The notes beneath the pieces are model-generated. The model had not been told where the DNA came from and did no database searches. It saw only the letters and a list, made by a program, of their open reading frames with translations. A stretch of 64,000 nt of DNA from positions 1-64,000 of the forward strand of contig CAYORX010000008.1 in assembly GCA_964406505.1 (NCBI GenBank), written 5' to 3'. The translations under genes and the position numbers were made by a program. Positions 54,668 through 63,593 of the stretch are shown in pieces. The stretch's first letter is position 1. Each line of letters starts with the position of its first letter. Source of the stretch: DTU015 sp964406505 (lineage in GTDB: Bacteria; Bacillota; Sulfobacillia; Fermentithermobacillales; Fermentithermobacillaceae).

Positions 54668-55024
54668 TCAAGATTTCCTCCATTTGGTCGGTACTTCATT
54701 TGGGGAAACATTTTTACTAGCATGAGCACAATATTCATCTGCGAAAAATAATTTTGGCGAACAATCGAAGTCACACGCTAATTCTTCAGCCAAAATTCTG
54801 TTGATTTCCGCCATTTCCAAGTAGCCGTTTCTCATTTGCTCTCGCATGGTCTCCTTTTTTACCTTTTGAATGTAAAAACAACATGCTTCACGTATAAATA
54901 ATGAGCGAGATTTGTTCGTTTCTACTACTATATCGTCAATACCTTCTAATATGTCTTCAGGAAACCCTACCGACACACGTTTGATTTTCGACAAGGTAAG
55001 TTCGGCCCCCTTAGATTCGGCCAT
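54668..55024 (-). CDS. Ribbon-helix-helix antitoxin (EndoAI-like)
   Basis: 118 aa from ATG 55024, 10 nt past the nnrD stop. The RHH motif is near residues 15-50 (KRVSVGFPEDILEGIDDIV). The C-terminal half is unusually long and contains CDFDCSPKLFFADEYC, an extra Cys-rich tail not seen in standard EndoAI, which is about 93 aa. An upstream frame to 55093 would overlap the preceding gene. Confidence 0.82.
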   Translation of the reverse strand: MAESKGAELTLSKIKRVSVGFPEDILEGIDDIVVETNKSRSLFIREACCFYIQKVKKETMREQMRNGYLEMAEINRILAEELACDFDCSPKLFFADEYCAHASKNVSPNEVPTKWRKS

Positions 55025-55034
55025 CGGCCTTACG

Positions 55035-56678
55035 TTAATATCGGTTAAACTTTTGTTCAATTTGGGCTCGAGCCCTAGGCAAGTTATCGGCAATATCGCC
55101 AGCTAACAATCCATAAGATCCTTTGCGCTCAAACGCAATTTCTCCTGCAATTCCATGCCAAAAAACACCTAGCCAAGAGCTTGCGTAAGTAGAAAGTCCT
55201 TGGGCGACGAGAGCTGCAATAACTCCAGTAAGAACATCACCCGAACCTGCTGTAGCCATGCCAGGACCGCCTGACGTGTTTATACATAATCGACCTTGAG
55301 GACTCGCCGTGCAAGTTCCGGCCCCTTTTAAACATACAATACTATTTGATAAGCGTGCCACCTCTTTAGCATAACCCGGCCTGTCTTTTTCCAGTTCCTT
55401 TGTACTGACGCCAGTAAGCATTGACATTTCGCCCGGGTGGGGCGTTAGAATAAAGTTTCCCTTTATATCCGCAAGATATGACAGGCCTCCAAGCTGCTTC
55501 AACGCGAAAAACGCGTCAGCATCTACTATAAACGCTTTTTTCGACGCAAAAGACAAGATCTCCTTCAAAAACTGTGTTTGAAAATATCCCCTGCCCCAAC
55601 CTGGGCCAATCACTACCGAATTCGCTTTTTCAATATGACGTTCAATCAAACTAATACATTCCGGTTTGGGATAAAACATCCCTGCAGAACCATAAGGGAT
55701 CACCATTATTTCTGGCAAAGAAGAAGCACATATATTATAAATCTCGTTTGGGCAAAACAAAGTAACCGTGCCAGCACCGGCTCTCAAAGCGCTTTTCGCA
55801 GCCAAAACCGCAGCACCGGACATACCGACCGAACCTGCAATCACAACCACATGCCCGGCATGCCCTTTATGATAATCGGCCTTTCTCTTAGGCAAAAGAC
55901 TTGCCGCTTGTTCAATCGATGAGATTTGTGCGAAAACTTCTTTTATGTGCGCCGATCGGTTATCATTGGTACTTTTACAGCAATATTCCTCCATCAACTT
56001 AGGAGGAAATGCGAGATGTTCAACAAAAATCTTTCCAGAATACATCCGCCCCGGATAACTAAACAAACCCACTTTGGCAAAACCCATAGTAACTGTAAGA
56101 TCTGCGCGAATGCATACGGAATGGGCATATCCCGTATCTGCCGAAACTCCTGAGGGAACGTCGCAAGCTACCAATAAAGCTTTTTGGGAATTTGCCCACC
56201 TAATCGCAACGTCAATGGGAAATCGTGGGCTCCCTTTTGCTCCTATTCCCAACAAAGCATCGATTATTAAATCGGGATTCCCTAGATGCTCGGTAACTTC
56301 GTGGGGTTCCATGAATTCGCAACAATATATATTCACAGGATAACGTTTAAGCATATTCCAATTGATAGATGCAGCGTTACGCAGCTGGGATTTGCGACCG
56401 AAAAACCCAACTTTCACGCGATAACCTTTTGACGCTAAATGCCGAGCAGCGCAAAAACCGTCGCCACCATTTTGCCCCGGACCTGCCAAAACCGCAATAG
56501 TACCGCATTTTGAATTGTAAGATGAATGCGGTATTTTGCGCATCTGACCGCTTAATAGCTTTTCGCATTGTTCAGCGAGTGCCCTTCCGGCATTTTCCAT
56601 AAGGATCAAGTTAGATATATCCATGTCTTGAGCTAAAGCATCTAGTCGCAGCATTTGGGCACCTGACACAATAAACAT
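55035..56678 (-). CDS. nnr: Bifunctional NAD(P)HX epimerase/dehydratase
   Basis: 547 aa repair enzyme for hydrated NADH/NADPH. Residues ~1-220 are the YjeF_N epimerase domain (VLAGPGQNGGDGFCAARHLA). Residues ~250-547 are the ADP/ATP-dependent dehydratase with GHVVVIAGSVGMSGAA, VIGPGWGRG, LTPHPGEMSML and GGPGMATAGSGDVLTG. It follows acpS by 45 nt, the usual neighbour in Gram-positive bacteria. Confidence 0.95.
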   Translation of the reverse strand: MFIVSGAQMLRLDALAQDMDISNLILMENAGRALAEQCEKLLSGQMRKIPHSSYNSKCGTIAVLAGPGQNGGDGFCAARHLASKGYRVKVGFFGRKSQLRNAASINWNMLKRYPVNIYCCEFMEPHEVTEHLGNPDLIIDALLGIGAKGSPRFPIDVAIRWANSQKALLVACDVPSGVSADTGYAHSVCIRADLTVTMGFAKVGLFSYPGRMYSGKIFVEHLAFPPKLMEEYCCKSTNDNRSAHIKEVFAQISSIEQAASLLPKRKADYHKGHAGHVVVIAGSVGMSGAAVLAAKSALRAGAGTVTLFCPNEIYNICASSLPEIMVIPYGSAGMFYPKPECISLIERHIEKANSVVIGPGWGRGYFQTQFLKEILSFASKKAFIVDADAFFALKQLGGLSYLADIKGNFILTPHPGEMSMLTGVSTKELEKDRPGYAKEVARLSNSIVCLKGAGTCTASPQGRLCINTSGGPGMATAGSGDVLTGVIAALVAQGLSTYASSWLGVFWHGIAGEIAFERKGSYGLLAGDIADNLPRARAQIEQKFNRY

Positions 56679-56723
56679 TGAACTTCCCCCTGATCTACGG
56701 CTTAATTTCCCCTTAAAATCCGA

Positions 56724-57155
56724 TTAACTTTCAATGTCACGGCAACCAACTCTAAAAGGTCTCGGAATTCCAATAGCTACGGCGGCCGCCATCTGTTCAT
56801 GATGAGTTATTGAAACTTCTATACCATGCAAATTATGGGAATTCATGAGTTTTAGAGCCTTCCCTGCAAGTTTAACATAGGGACGTCTTGAGTCGTCATG
56901 TAGTATTTCAATATCAGTCCACGAAACATAAGGCCATCCATCACCTAGCACCTTCATCACAGCTTCTTTAACTGCAATGCGTCCGGCCATTCGTTCTAAT
57001 CGACGAGATTCTGTTGAGCTATTAAGGCAATATGCTGCTTCGTTATCAGTAAAAAATCTCTTGATAAATAATGAGGATCTTCTTTCATAAATTTGAGCTA
57101 TTTTAGAAACAAACACTAAATCTAAACCTATCTTAAAACCTCCCGGCACGTTCAC
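56724..57155 (-). CDS. acpS: Holo-[acyl-carrier-protein] synthase AcpS
   Basis: Transfers 4'-phosphopantetheine from CoA to ACP. 143 aa from GTG 57155, with AAGGG 9 nt upstream. Motifs GLDLVFVSKI, FTDNEAAYC, RMAGRIAVKEAVMKVLGDG and the SITHHEQMAAAVAI end are complete. Family members usually begin at the IG-LDLV stretch. A GGGAGG lies 7 nt before an ATA there (57131), so the true start is open. Confidence 0.92.
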   Translation of the reverse strand: MNVPGGFKIGLDLVFVSKIAQIYERRSSLFIKRFFTDNEAAYCLNSSTESRRLERMAGRIAVKEAVMKVLGDGWPYVSWTDIEILHDDSRRPYVKLAGKALKLMNSHNLHGIEVSITHHEQMAAAVAIGIPRPFRVGCRDIES

Positions 57156-57689
57156 ATCAATCACACCCTTCATACACATTCCAATCAATATAAGGAACTT
57201 TGTCAATAAACTTGCAATTTATCTTGTGGGGGAAGTTAGCAAGAATTTACGTGTATATGGCGAACAATTTTGAACCCGTGCACCGGCCCCTGCGTACCGT
57301 GGTATTTTGGGATTAATAATATTCCTTTCGGTCATAAATGGTTATCGCCAAAAGCATCGATGAAAAGCCGCTTCAACATGCCTATAAACGACCTAGTATA
57401 TCGCCCGACGCTTCTTATGGCTAAATAATCTCTGTCGTAACCCAAAAAAGAAGCGCCCTTGAGAAACTATGGACACATTTACAATTTGAATTTGAAAATT
57501 CCACACAGAAAATTTTCGAGCACAGCCCTGTCAAACTTAAGCAAAAACTCACGCAATATACTGATGCTCAGACAAGCAAGGCTTGGCGTACATGGAGGGA
57601 ATTATTCGAACAACTGATGAACTCATAATCAAAAGATTCAAACAGAACACTTCTAAATAAAATTCTTAAAAAAGGGAAAGGGATCTGAT
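57156..57689. other. 534-nt stretch with no intact gene
   Basis: Between acpS and glmM. It holds the broken frame described next and short open frames without ribosome sites; no tRNA, riboswitch or strong terminator is visible. It may carry the promoter of the acpS-P1 peptidase run. Confidence 0.4.
57338..57628 (+). pseudogene. Gene remnant with an in-frame stop
   Basis: From ATG 57338 the plus-strand frame reads 28 codons, hits TAA at 57422-57424, then stays open to TAA at 57626-57628. The second part has a protein-like composition (ALEKLWTHLQFEFEN, then AWRTWRELFEQLMNS) but no ATG, GTG or TTG near its beginning. It looks like the decayed end of a gene on the strand opposite to its neighbours. 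I do not recognise the family; a transposase or other accessory gene is possible. Confidence 0.25.
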
Positions 57690-59024
57690 TTATTGAATAC
57701 TCGCTTGTTCTCGAATAACTGATTTTAGATAGTGTATACATTGCTCTAACAACATCTCATCATTCGATTCAACCATTATCCTTACCACCGGTTCTGTGCC
57801 TGAAGGGCGTACTAAAACCCTTCCTTTACCAGCAAGATGAGCCGATACACTTTCAACTGCCCGCTGTACTTTAACTGACTCGACAACCTGCCTGGGGTAT
57901 TCAGATTTTATATTCACCAATAATTGGGGAATTTGAGGAACAACAGCAGCCAATTCTGATAAGGTGCGGTTAGAACGAGCTAGAATGCTTGCAAAAAGCA
58001 AAGATGTAAGTATGCCGTCACCTGACGGTAAAATATCTCGAAAAATAATATGACCTGATTGTTCACCGCCGAGCGCATAGCCGCCGCGATCCATCTCTTG
58101 AAGAACAAAACGATCCCCGACTGAAGTTCTTAGCAACGTAATATCTTGGGATAAAAGATATTGTTCTAATCCAAGGTTCGCCATTACCGTACCCACAACT
58201 GTATTTTTTGTAAGCTTGTCAAATCGTGCCATATCAGAAGCCATTAAAGCTAATATATGGTCACCGCTCACTACGTTACCTTTTTCGTCTACCGCGATGC
58301 ATCTATCCCCATCACCATCGTATGCAAATCCCACATCATAATCGCCGTTAACTACCTCACGGGCTAGAAATGACGGATAAGTTGAACCACAATTACGATT
58401 AATGTTTTTACCGTCAGGACTACAATTGATAAACGATACGTTTGCGTTAGATGTTTCCCAAGCACCTATAGCTAACTTAGCAGCAGAACCATTGGCAGCA
58501 TCAATTAATACCTTTCTCCCGGGCATATTAATTTGAGGTAAGCTAGACAAAAACCGAACGTAACTTTGAACCATGTATCTGCCGTCAATCACTTGCCCCG
58601 CCCTGCAAGCATGGGGCAAATGCTCATCTTTTATTTCGCCTCGTATCATCTTAGAAAATTCCAATTCCGTTCGTTCGGAAATCTTTCGACCATAACGATC
58701 AAATACTTTAAGCCCATTGTATTCGAAAGAATTGTGTGACGCTGAAATCATGACGCCCCCGCCTAAGTTAAACCGATTCACTAAAAACGAAAGCCCCGGA
58801 GTGGTTATCACTCCCAAACGCACTGCATTTACACCGCCGGATATAATTCCTTGGATTAAAGACTCCTCTAAAGTGTCACCCGACGCTCTAGTGTCTTTTC
58901 CGACACAAATCTGCTTATTCGACGGGCAAAATGTAGCTACTGCCCTACCTAACTTAAAAGCAATTTCACATGTTAAGTCTTTATTTGCCAAACCGCGAAT
59001 TCCATCGGTTCCGAACAAATTCAT
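57690..59024 (-). CDS. glmM: Phosphoglucosamine mutase GlmM
   Basis: Converts GlcN-6-P to GlcN-1-P for UDP-GlcNAc and wall synthesis (444 aa). The phosphoserine loop is VMISASHNSFEYNG (the usual ASHNP is ASHNS here). The metal loop DGDGDRCI and GGEQSGHIIF are intact, as is RPSGTEPVVRIM. ATG 59024 follows AAGGAG by 7 nt. Third gene of the conserved cdaA-cdaR-glmM operon. Confidence 0.96.
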   Translation of the reverse strand: MNLFGTDGIRGLANKDLTCEIAFKLGRAVATFCPSNKQICVGKDTRASGDTLEESLIQGIISGGVNAVRLGVITTPGLSFLVNRFNLGGGVMISASHNSFEYNGLKVFDRYGRKISERTELEFSKMIRGEIKDEHLPHACRAGQVIDGRYMVQSYVRFLSSLPQINMPGRKVLIDAANGSAAKLAIGAWETSNANVSFINCSPDGKNINRNCGSTYPSFLAREVVNGDYDVGFAYDGDGDRCIAVDEKGNVVSGDHILALMASDMARFDKLTKNTVVGTVMANLGLEQYLLSQDITLLRTSVGDRFVLQEMDRGGYALGGEQSGHIIFRDILPSGDGILTSLLFASILARSNRTLSELAAVVPQIPQLLVNIKSEYPRQVVESVKVQRAVESVSAHLAGKGRVLVRPSGTEPVVRIMVESNDEMLLEQCIHYLKSVIREQASIQ

Positions 59025-59073
59025 CCCCATGCTCCTTTGGTTCTCCATACGCTTTCATGGTTATGACCGACCG

Positions 59074-60288
59074 TCACCGCGTGGTTAAGGTCAATTTAAC
59101 GCGTGGCGGTTTAATGTTTGCCTGAAGCGTATTTTTGTCGACTTCTTTAGGAGTTTTAATTTCGTAAGCCACAACTAGATCAGTAGTGCCCTCAGTTCTG
59201 CCCTGAGCATCGATATATACTACTATGTCGTCTTTTTCGATTTTCTCTAAAATATCACTTCGGCCTGTAAGATCTACATCAACCATAGTCGGCTTTATGT
59301 TCCATTCATAACCTACTGGAGGAAATTCTAGCTGAACGATCACATCTTCATACGTCTTAGTTTGAATATCTTCAACGATCTCGACCGTAGTTAAGACGCG
59401 TCCATCTTGTACAAGAATTTCATCCGTGAGATCAAGAATAGCTTGATGCAAAAAAGTGCTGTCCTTACCGCTTACGTCTATAGGTTTTGTAGATATATGC
59501 TCTAATGAATCAAGTAATTCCTGTTCAGCCCTAATTTTAATTTGTGCCGGGTTCACTTTCACGGGGCCGACAGCGAAGCCTGGCGCGGGAGTACCGGTAA
59601 TCACAGCTTGTACAGGTACGAGTTTTGAAGGTGGCAAAGAGATAAGCGGTATGCTAACTTCTATTTCCTTCGGTTCCAGATCAACACCAAAAACTTCGTC
59701 TCCCACAGAATCTCTGGCCGATAGCGTAGTCATTACATTTTTCGTTTGTGCGGCTCCAGCGATATCTACGTAACCTTGTACATACTTAACCTTATCTACC
59801 AATCTTTTAGGCCCTGTTACCCGTACGGAACCTGTAAGTGGTACCAACTCGCCTACCTCAAAATCTTCGTGGGGCTCACCTTGGACCTGTACATCCACAC
59901 CAACTTTTGCAGCAGAAAACACATCTATTTCTACATTTACTTCCGTGGGGCTTATCTCAACAACTTTTGCACCATAAGGAATATCCACAGATAATCCAAC
60001 AGGATAGACTCCTTCTTTGACTTCTGAAAAACGAGCTATCGCCTTTAGATTTTCTTTGTCGATTTCATCTAAAGTTCTAGCCCTGCCTTCCACAGCCACG
60101 TTAACCCTAGCTGGATCTACAGAGACAATAATAATTTCATTTTCCACGCCTTCAGGAAACACTTGCGCGGAAAAAACCCGTCTTTCTAAAGGGTTTTTAT
60201 CATTGAATACCTGCACCCAAACAATTAAAGCCAAAATCAAGGCTACAATTTTGGGAGCATAATCTTTGATTAATGCCTTACGAATCAT
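59074..60288 (-). CDS. cdaR: CdaA regulatory protein CdaR (YbbR domains)
   Basis: 404 aa. One N-terminal membrane helix (KIVALILALIVWVQVF) leads into three to four extracellular YbbR repeats, each about 80 residues with V-x-G-P-x-x-x-V turns (for example VRVTGPKRLVDKVKYVQG). CdaR modulates the diadenylate cyclase CdaA. The ATG overlaps the cdaA stop (ATGA), with GGAGG 8 nt upstream. Confidence 0.92.
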   Translation of the reverse strand: MIRKALIKDYAPKIVALILALIVWVQVFNDKNPLERRVFSAQVFPEGVENEIIIVSVDPARVNVAVEGRARTLDEIDKENLKAIARFSEVKEGVYPVGLSVDIPYGAKVVEISPTEVNVEIDVFSAAKVGVDVQVQGEPHEDFEVGELVPLTGSVRVTGPKRLVDKVKYVQGYVDIAGAAQTKNVMTTLSARDSVGDEVFGVDLEPKEIEVSIPLISLPPSKLVPVQAVITGTPAPGFAVGPVKVNPAQIKIRAEQELLDSLEHISTKPIDVSGKDSTFLHQAILDLTDEILVQDGRVLTTVEIVEDIQTKTYEDVIVQLEFPPVGYEWNIKPTMVDVDLTGRSDILEKIEKDDIVVYIDAQGRTEGTTDLVVAYEIKTPKEVDKNTLQANIKPPRVKLTLTTR

Positions 60289-61136
60289 TTTTTGGGCCTC
60301 CAACCGGGAAACTGGGTAATCTGCTGTGGAACAAACGACTCTAAAAGTTTTTCTTTTAGGGTTTTAGCATCAAGCCCTCTTATCAGCCTTCCGCCTGATG
60401 CAAGTGAAACAGTACCTGTTTCTTCAGAGACCACTATTGCCAATGAATCTGATACTTGAGTAATACCCAAGGCTGCCCTATGCCGTGAACCCAATTCTAC
60501 CGTTACAGAATCTTGAGTAGAGGGCAAAAAACTTGCAGCAACTGCAATTCTATCCTCTCGAATAATAACAGCGCCATCATGAAGCGGACTGCCAAACAAA
60601 AAAATATTCTCAAGAAGTTCACTTGTTACGAGGCCGTCGATCCGAACAGCATCTTCCATATATTCACCAAGCCCAACGGTTTTTTCAAGCACAATGAGCG
60701 CACCCGTTTTAGCATGAGAAAGATGAAAACAAGCATTAACCAACTCGTCTACGATTCTAACCATGTCCTCTTCCTCAAATCCAAGCATAGTTTTTGTAAA
60801 AAACTTGCCGCGTCCTATTTGTTCAAGTCCTCTTCGTAATTCAGGTTGAAATACTATAGGCAAAGCTACAAGTAACATTGTTCTAGCTTGAACCAATATC
60901 CAATTGACTGTGTAAAGCCGGGCCCATTGGGTTAACGAAACAAGAACAAATAAAAAGGCTACCCCTTTTAGGAGTTGAACAGCCCTAGTGCCTCGAATAA
61001 GCGTGAATAATTTATAAAAAATATACGCGACCACAGCGATATCTACTATGGCTAGAAACATGTCTTGCCATGTAAAAAAACGAAGCTGTTCTAACAAACG
61101 ACTGTCCACGCCCTTTCCATACGTATAGGATATCAT
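60285..61136 (-). CDS. cdaA: Diadenylate cyclase CdaA
   Basis: Makes cyclic di-AMP from two ATP and controls K+ and osmolyte balance and wall homeostasis. Three N-terminal membrane helices (within the first ~110 residues), then the DisA_N/DAC domain with the DGA (LHDGAVII) and RHR (RHRAALGI) catalytic motifs and EETGTVSLA. The start is uncertain: ATG 61136 gives 283 aa, GTG 61109 gives 274 aa near the family norm; no site has a strong RBS. Confidence 0.94.
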   Translation of the reverse strand: MISYTYGKGVDSRLLEQLRFFTWQDMFLAIVDIAVVAYIFYKLFTLIRGTRAVQLLKGVAFLFVLVSLTQWARLYTVNWILVQARTMLLVALPIVFQPELRRGLEQIGRGKFFTKTMLGFEEEDMVRIVDELVNACFHLSHAKTGALIVLEKTVGLGEYMEDAVRIDGLVTSELLENIFLFGSPLHDGAVIIREDRIAVAASFLPSTQDSVTVELGSRHRAALGITQVSDSLAIVVSEETGTVSLASGGRLIRGLDAKTLKEKLLESFVPQQITQFPGWRPKK

Positions 61137-61282
61137 TCGACTACAGGTTGCGGAACCCTTTTTTCTCGATACATCCAATAAATGTTTAACATGTTTAGTT
61201 AATTTCGTCAGCCTAAACTGCTTGATCTCAAGATATATTGTATATTATTAATACCACTGCCCCAACGAAGGAGATGATAATA

Positions 61283-61843
61283 GTGACCATCTATTATGAC
61301 AGTACCGGAAAAACACATACAGGAAAGACTGCACAGTTAGCGCTAAAACGCGCCAAAGAATTAAACATTGAACATATAGTAGTAGCTTCGAATACTGGGT
61401 ACACAGCCGGTTTTTTTACGCAAAGCGATTTGAATATAGTATGCGTAACGCATCATGTAGGCTTTCGAGAACCAGGTACCGATGAGATGACTGCTGAAAC
61501 CAGAAAAAAACTAAAAATGCAAGATTTTAAAATCTTGACTACAACGCACCTTCTGGGTAATGTTGAACGAGCTGTAACCGGCCAATTCGGTGGTTTATAT
61601 CCTGGCGGATTAATCTCCCAAACGCTAAGAATGCTATCGCAGGGTGTCAAGGTAGCTGTAGAAATTGCAGTCATGGCCCTAGATGCGGGTTTGATTCCAT
61701 ACGGAGAACCCGTGATCGCTGTAGGGGGCACAGGACGTGGTGCAGATACAGCTCTAGTAATAAAACCTTCTCACGCCAAATCTATATTTGATACGCAAAT
61801 TTTAGAAATAATTTGCAAACCAAGGAAGACTACGGACACTTAA
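61283..61843 (+). CDS. Stand-alone pyruvate-kinase alpha/beta (C-terminal) domain protein
   Basis: 186 aa. IYYDSTGKTHTGKTAQLALKRA, HIVVASNTGYTAGFF and AVGGTGRGADTALVIKPS resemble the C-terminal regulatory domain of pyruvate kinase found as a separate protein in many anaerobes. It lacks the catalytic barrel. GTG 61283 follows GAAGGAG by 9 nt. Directly upstream of the cupin PGI, so a role in sugar-phosphate metabolism is likely; ligand unknown. Confidence 0.7.
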   Translation: MTIYYDSTGKTHTGKTAQLALKRAKELNIEHIVVASNTGYTAGFFTQSDLNIVCVTHHVGFREPGTDEMTAETRKKLKMQDFKILTTTHLLGNVERAVTGQFGGLYPGGLISQTLRMLSQGVKVAVEIAVMALDAGLIPYGEPVIAVGGTGRGADTALVIKPSHAKSIFDTQILEIICKPRKTTDT

Positions 61844-61860
61844 AGCAGGAGGCAGTAAAA

Positions 61861-62661
61861 ATGATAGACTTATCTGAACTTGCCGGATTTCCCTTAACCT
61901 TGAGCGATGATGGCGATTTGAAATTCGGGCCGGGCGTTGTTGCTCCTTCTTTCCATATCACAAAACCAAGTAATATGTCTGATGTGTTGCTTTATCCTGA
62001 GCAAAAAGGGCCAGAAATTTTATACAAAACGTATAAATCAACTGGACTTGAGTCTGACAAAATAGCGATGATGAACGAGGGGCTGCAGTACAACATTGCA
62101 GTGATTTACCCAGGTACGATAGGTTCAGAATATGTAAAAACCTTTGGGCATTATCATTCGATGGCACCTGGCCGACTGTATTCGTACCCTGCAATATATC
62201 AAGTGATGCACGGAACCGCTCATTTTTTGATGCAAAAAGGCGGGGTTCTAACCGGTGAAGTAGAAAATTTTGTAATAGCTGATTTCCAAAAAGGAGATAT
62301 ATTGCTGATTCCACCGTTTTACGGACACGCAATTGTCAATCCAGGCTCGAAACCTTTAGCGATATCAAGTTGGGTTGCTAAAAATTCCAACCCCATTTAC
62401 GATGCGATTCGAGCGCGCAAAGGAATAGCATATTACAATGTTAAACATAAGGATCAAAGCATTTTCATGCCTAACGATCGTTACGTGGGGCATCCGAAAC
62501 CTGAATTGCAAAATTCTAAAGGCGTTCCCGAATTTGGATTATATAAATTAAAAAGCATTTACACATCTTGGCAAGAAAGCGCGGATCTGAACTTTTTAGT
62601 TAACCCAAATATATATGCGAAGTTTTGGAAATCCATGGGCATCGCTTCGGCACAGGATTAA
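61861..62661 (+). CDS. Cupin-type glucose-6-phosphate isomerase-like protein
   Basis: 266 aa, matching the archaeal-style cPGI family, distinct from the common sugar-isomerase fold PGI. Cupin ligands His97 and His99 (GHYH) and His156 (YGHAIVN) are present. The usual Glu in the next strand (E-[IV]-Y) is replaced by Ala111 (YPAIYQV). Metal-binding and activity may therefore differ. ATG 61861 has AGGAGG 8 nt upstream. The C-terminal ~90 residues extend past the cupin fold. Confidence 0.8.
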   Translation: MIDLSELAGFPLTLSDDGDLKFGPGVVAPSFHITKPSNMSDVLLYPEQKGPEILYKTYKSTGLESDKIAMMNEGLQYNIAVIYPGTIGSEYVKTFGHYHSMAPGRLYSYPAIYQVMHGTAHFLMQKGGVLTGEVENFVIADFQKGDILLIPPFYGHAIVNPGSKPLAISSWVAKNSNPIYDAIRARKGIAYYNVKHKDQSIFMPNDRYVGHPKPELQNSKGVPEFGLYKLKSIYTSWQESADLNFLVNPNIYAKFWKSMGIASAQD

Positions 62662-62697
62662 TCAAAAAATCAATTTTTTAGAATTGAGGTTATGTAT

Positions 62698-63570
62698 TTG
62701 GAACCTAGTGCTAACTTGATTATAATTACTGGATTCTCGGGTGCCGGTAAATCACATGCACTTAAAACCTTGGAAGATCTAGACTATTTTTGCGTAGACA
62801 ACCTTCCACCTTCTCTGATCCCAAAATTTATGAAACTTTGCGACCAGGCCATAGAACCGCGGGAAAAGATAGCTTTAGTTGTCGATATTCGCGGCGGAGA
62901 GTTTTTTCAGGATCTTGATGACACCATGTTATACGTGAAAAGTTCCGGAATAAACCCACTTGTGCTGTTTCTTGAAGCAGATGACGATACTTTGATCCAG
63001 CGCTACAAGCTTACCCGTCGCAGGCATCCGCTGTCACTTAGCGGCGGTATCTTGGAAGGAATTAAAGATGAACGAAGCAAACTTGAATCTATACGTAAAG
63101 TAGCTACCAAAATCATCGATACTTCCCGATTAACGCCCAGAGATTTCAGAAAACAGCTCATTGAAATAGTTTCACGCTATGCTAAAATAAGGAAGCTTAT
63201 CGTTAGCCTTGTTACATTTGGATTTAAGCACGGACTTCCTAAAGATGCAGATCTCGTGTTTGACGTTAGATTTTTGCCCAATCCATACTATGTGCCAAAA
63301 TTACGTCCTCGTACTGGGCTTGACCCCAAAGTATCAAAATTCGTGCTAGATTCTGCTCTTACAAAAGAGTTTTTAAAACGATTCATTGAATTCGTTGATT
63401 TTCTATTGCCCAATTTCATTGATGAAGGTAAAACACATCTAACTATAGCTATAGGTTGTACCGGCGGACAACATAGATCTGTCACGATCGGTGAATATAT
63501 GAAATCTTATTTTGAAAACAAAGAACATATAGTAACTATTGAACACAGAGACATTCAACATGAGCAATGA
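62698..63570 (+). CDS. rapZ: RapZ/YvcJ-family nucleotide-binding protein
   Basis: 290 aa. Walker A GFSGAGKSHALKTLED, then YFCVDNLPPSLIP and RRHPLSL in the kinase-like half. The C-terminal half has GFKHGLPKDADLVFDVRFLPNP and GCTGGQHRSVTIGEYM. In E. coli RapZ senses GlcN-6-P and guides RNase E to GlmZ; in Bacillota the YvcJ role is less clear. TTG 62698 lies 7 nt after GAGGT; ATG 62692 is too close to it. Followed by yvcK, the standard order. Confidence 0.95.
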   Translation: MEPSANLIIITGFSGAGKSHALKTLEDLDYFCVDNLPPSLIPKFMKLCDQAIEPREKIALVVDIRGGEFFQDLDDTMLYVKSSGINPLVLFLEADDDTLIQRYKLTRRRHPLSLSGGILEGIKDERSKLESIRKVATKIIDTSRLTPRDFRKQLIEIVSRYAKIRKLIVSLVTFGFKHGLPKDADLVFDVRFLPNPYYVPKLRPRTGLDPKVSKFVLDSALTKEFLKRFIEFVDFLLPNFIDEGKTHLTIAIGCTGGQHRSVTIGEYMKSYFENKEHIVTIEHRDIQHEQ

Positions 63571-63593
63571 GTGTTTTAAGGAGGCTCCGCTCA

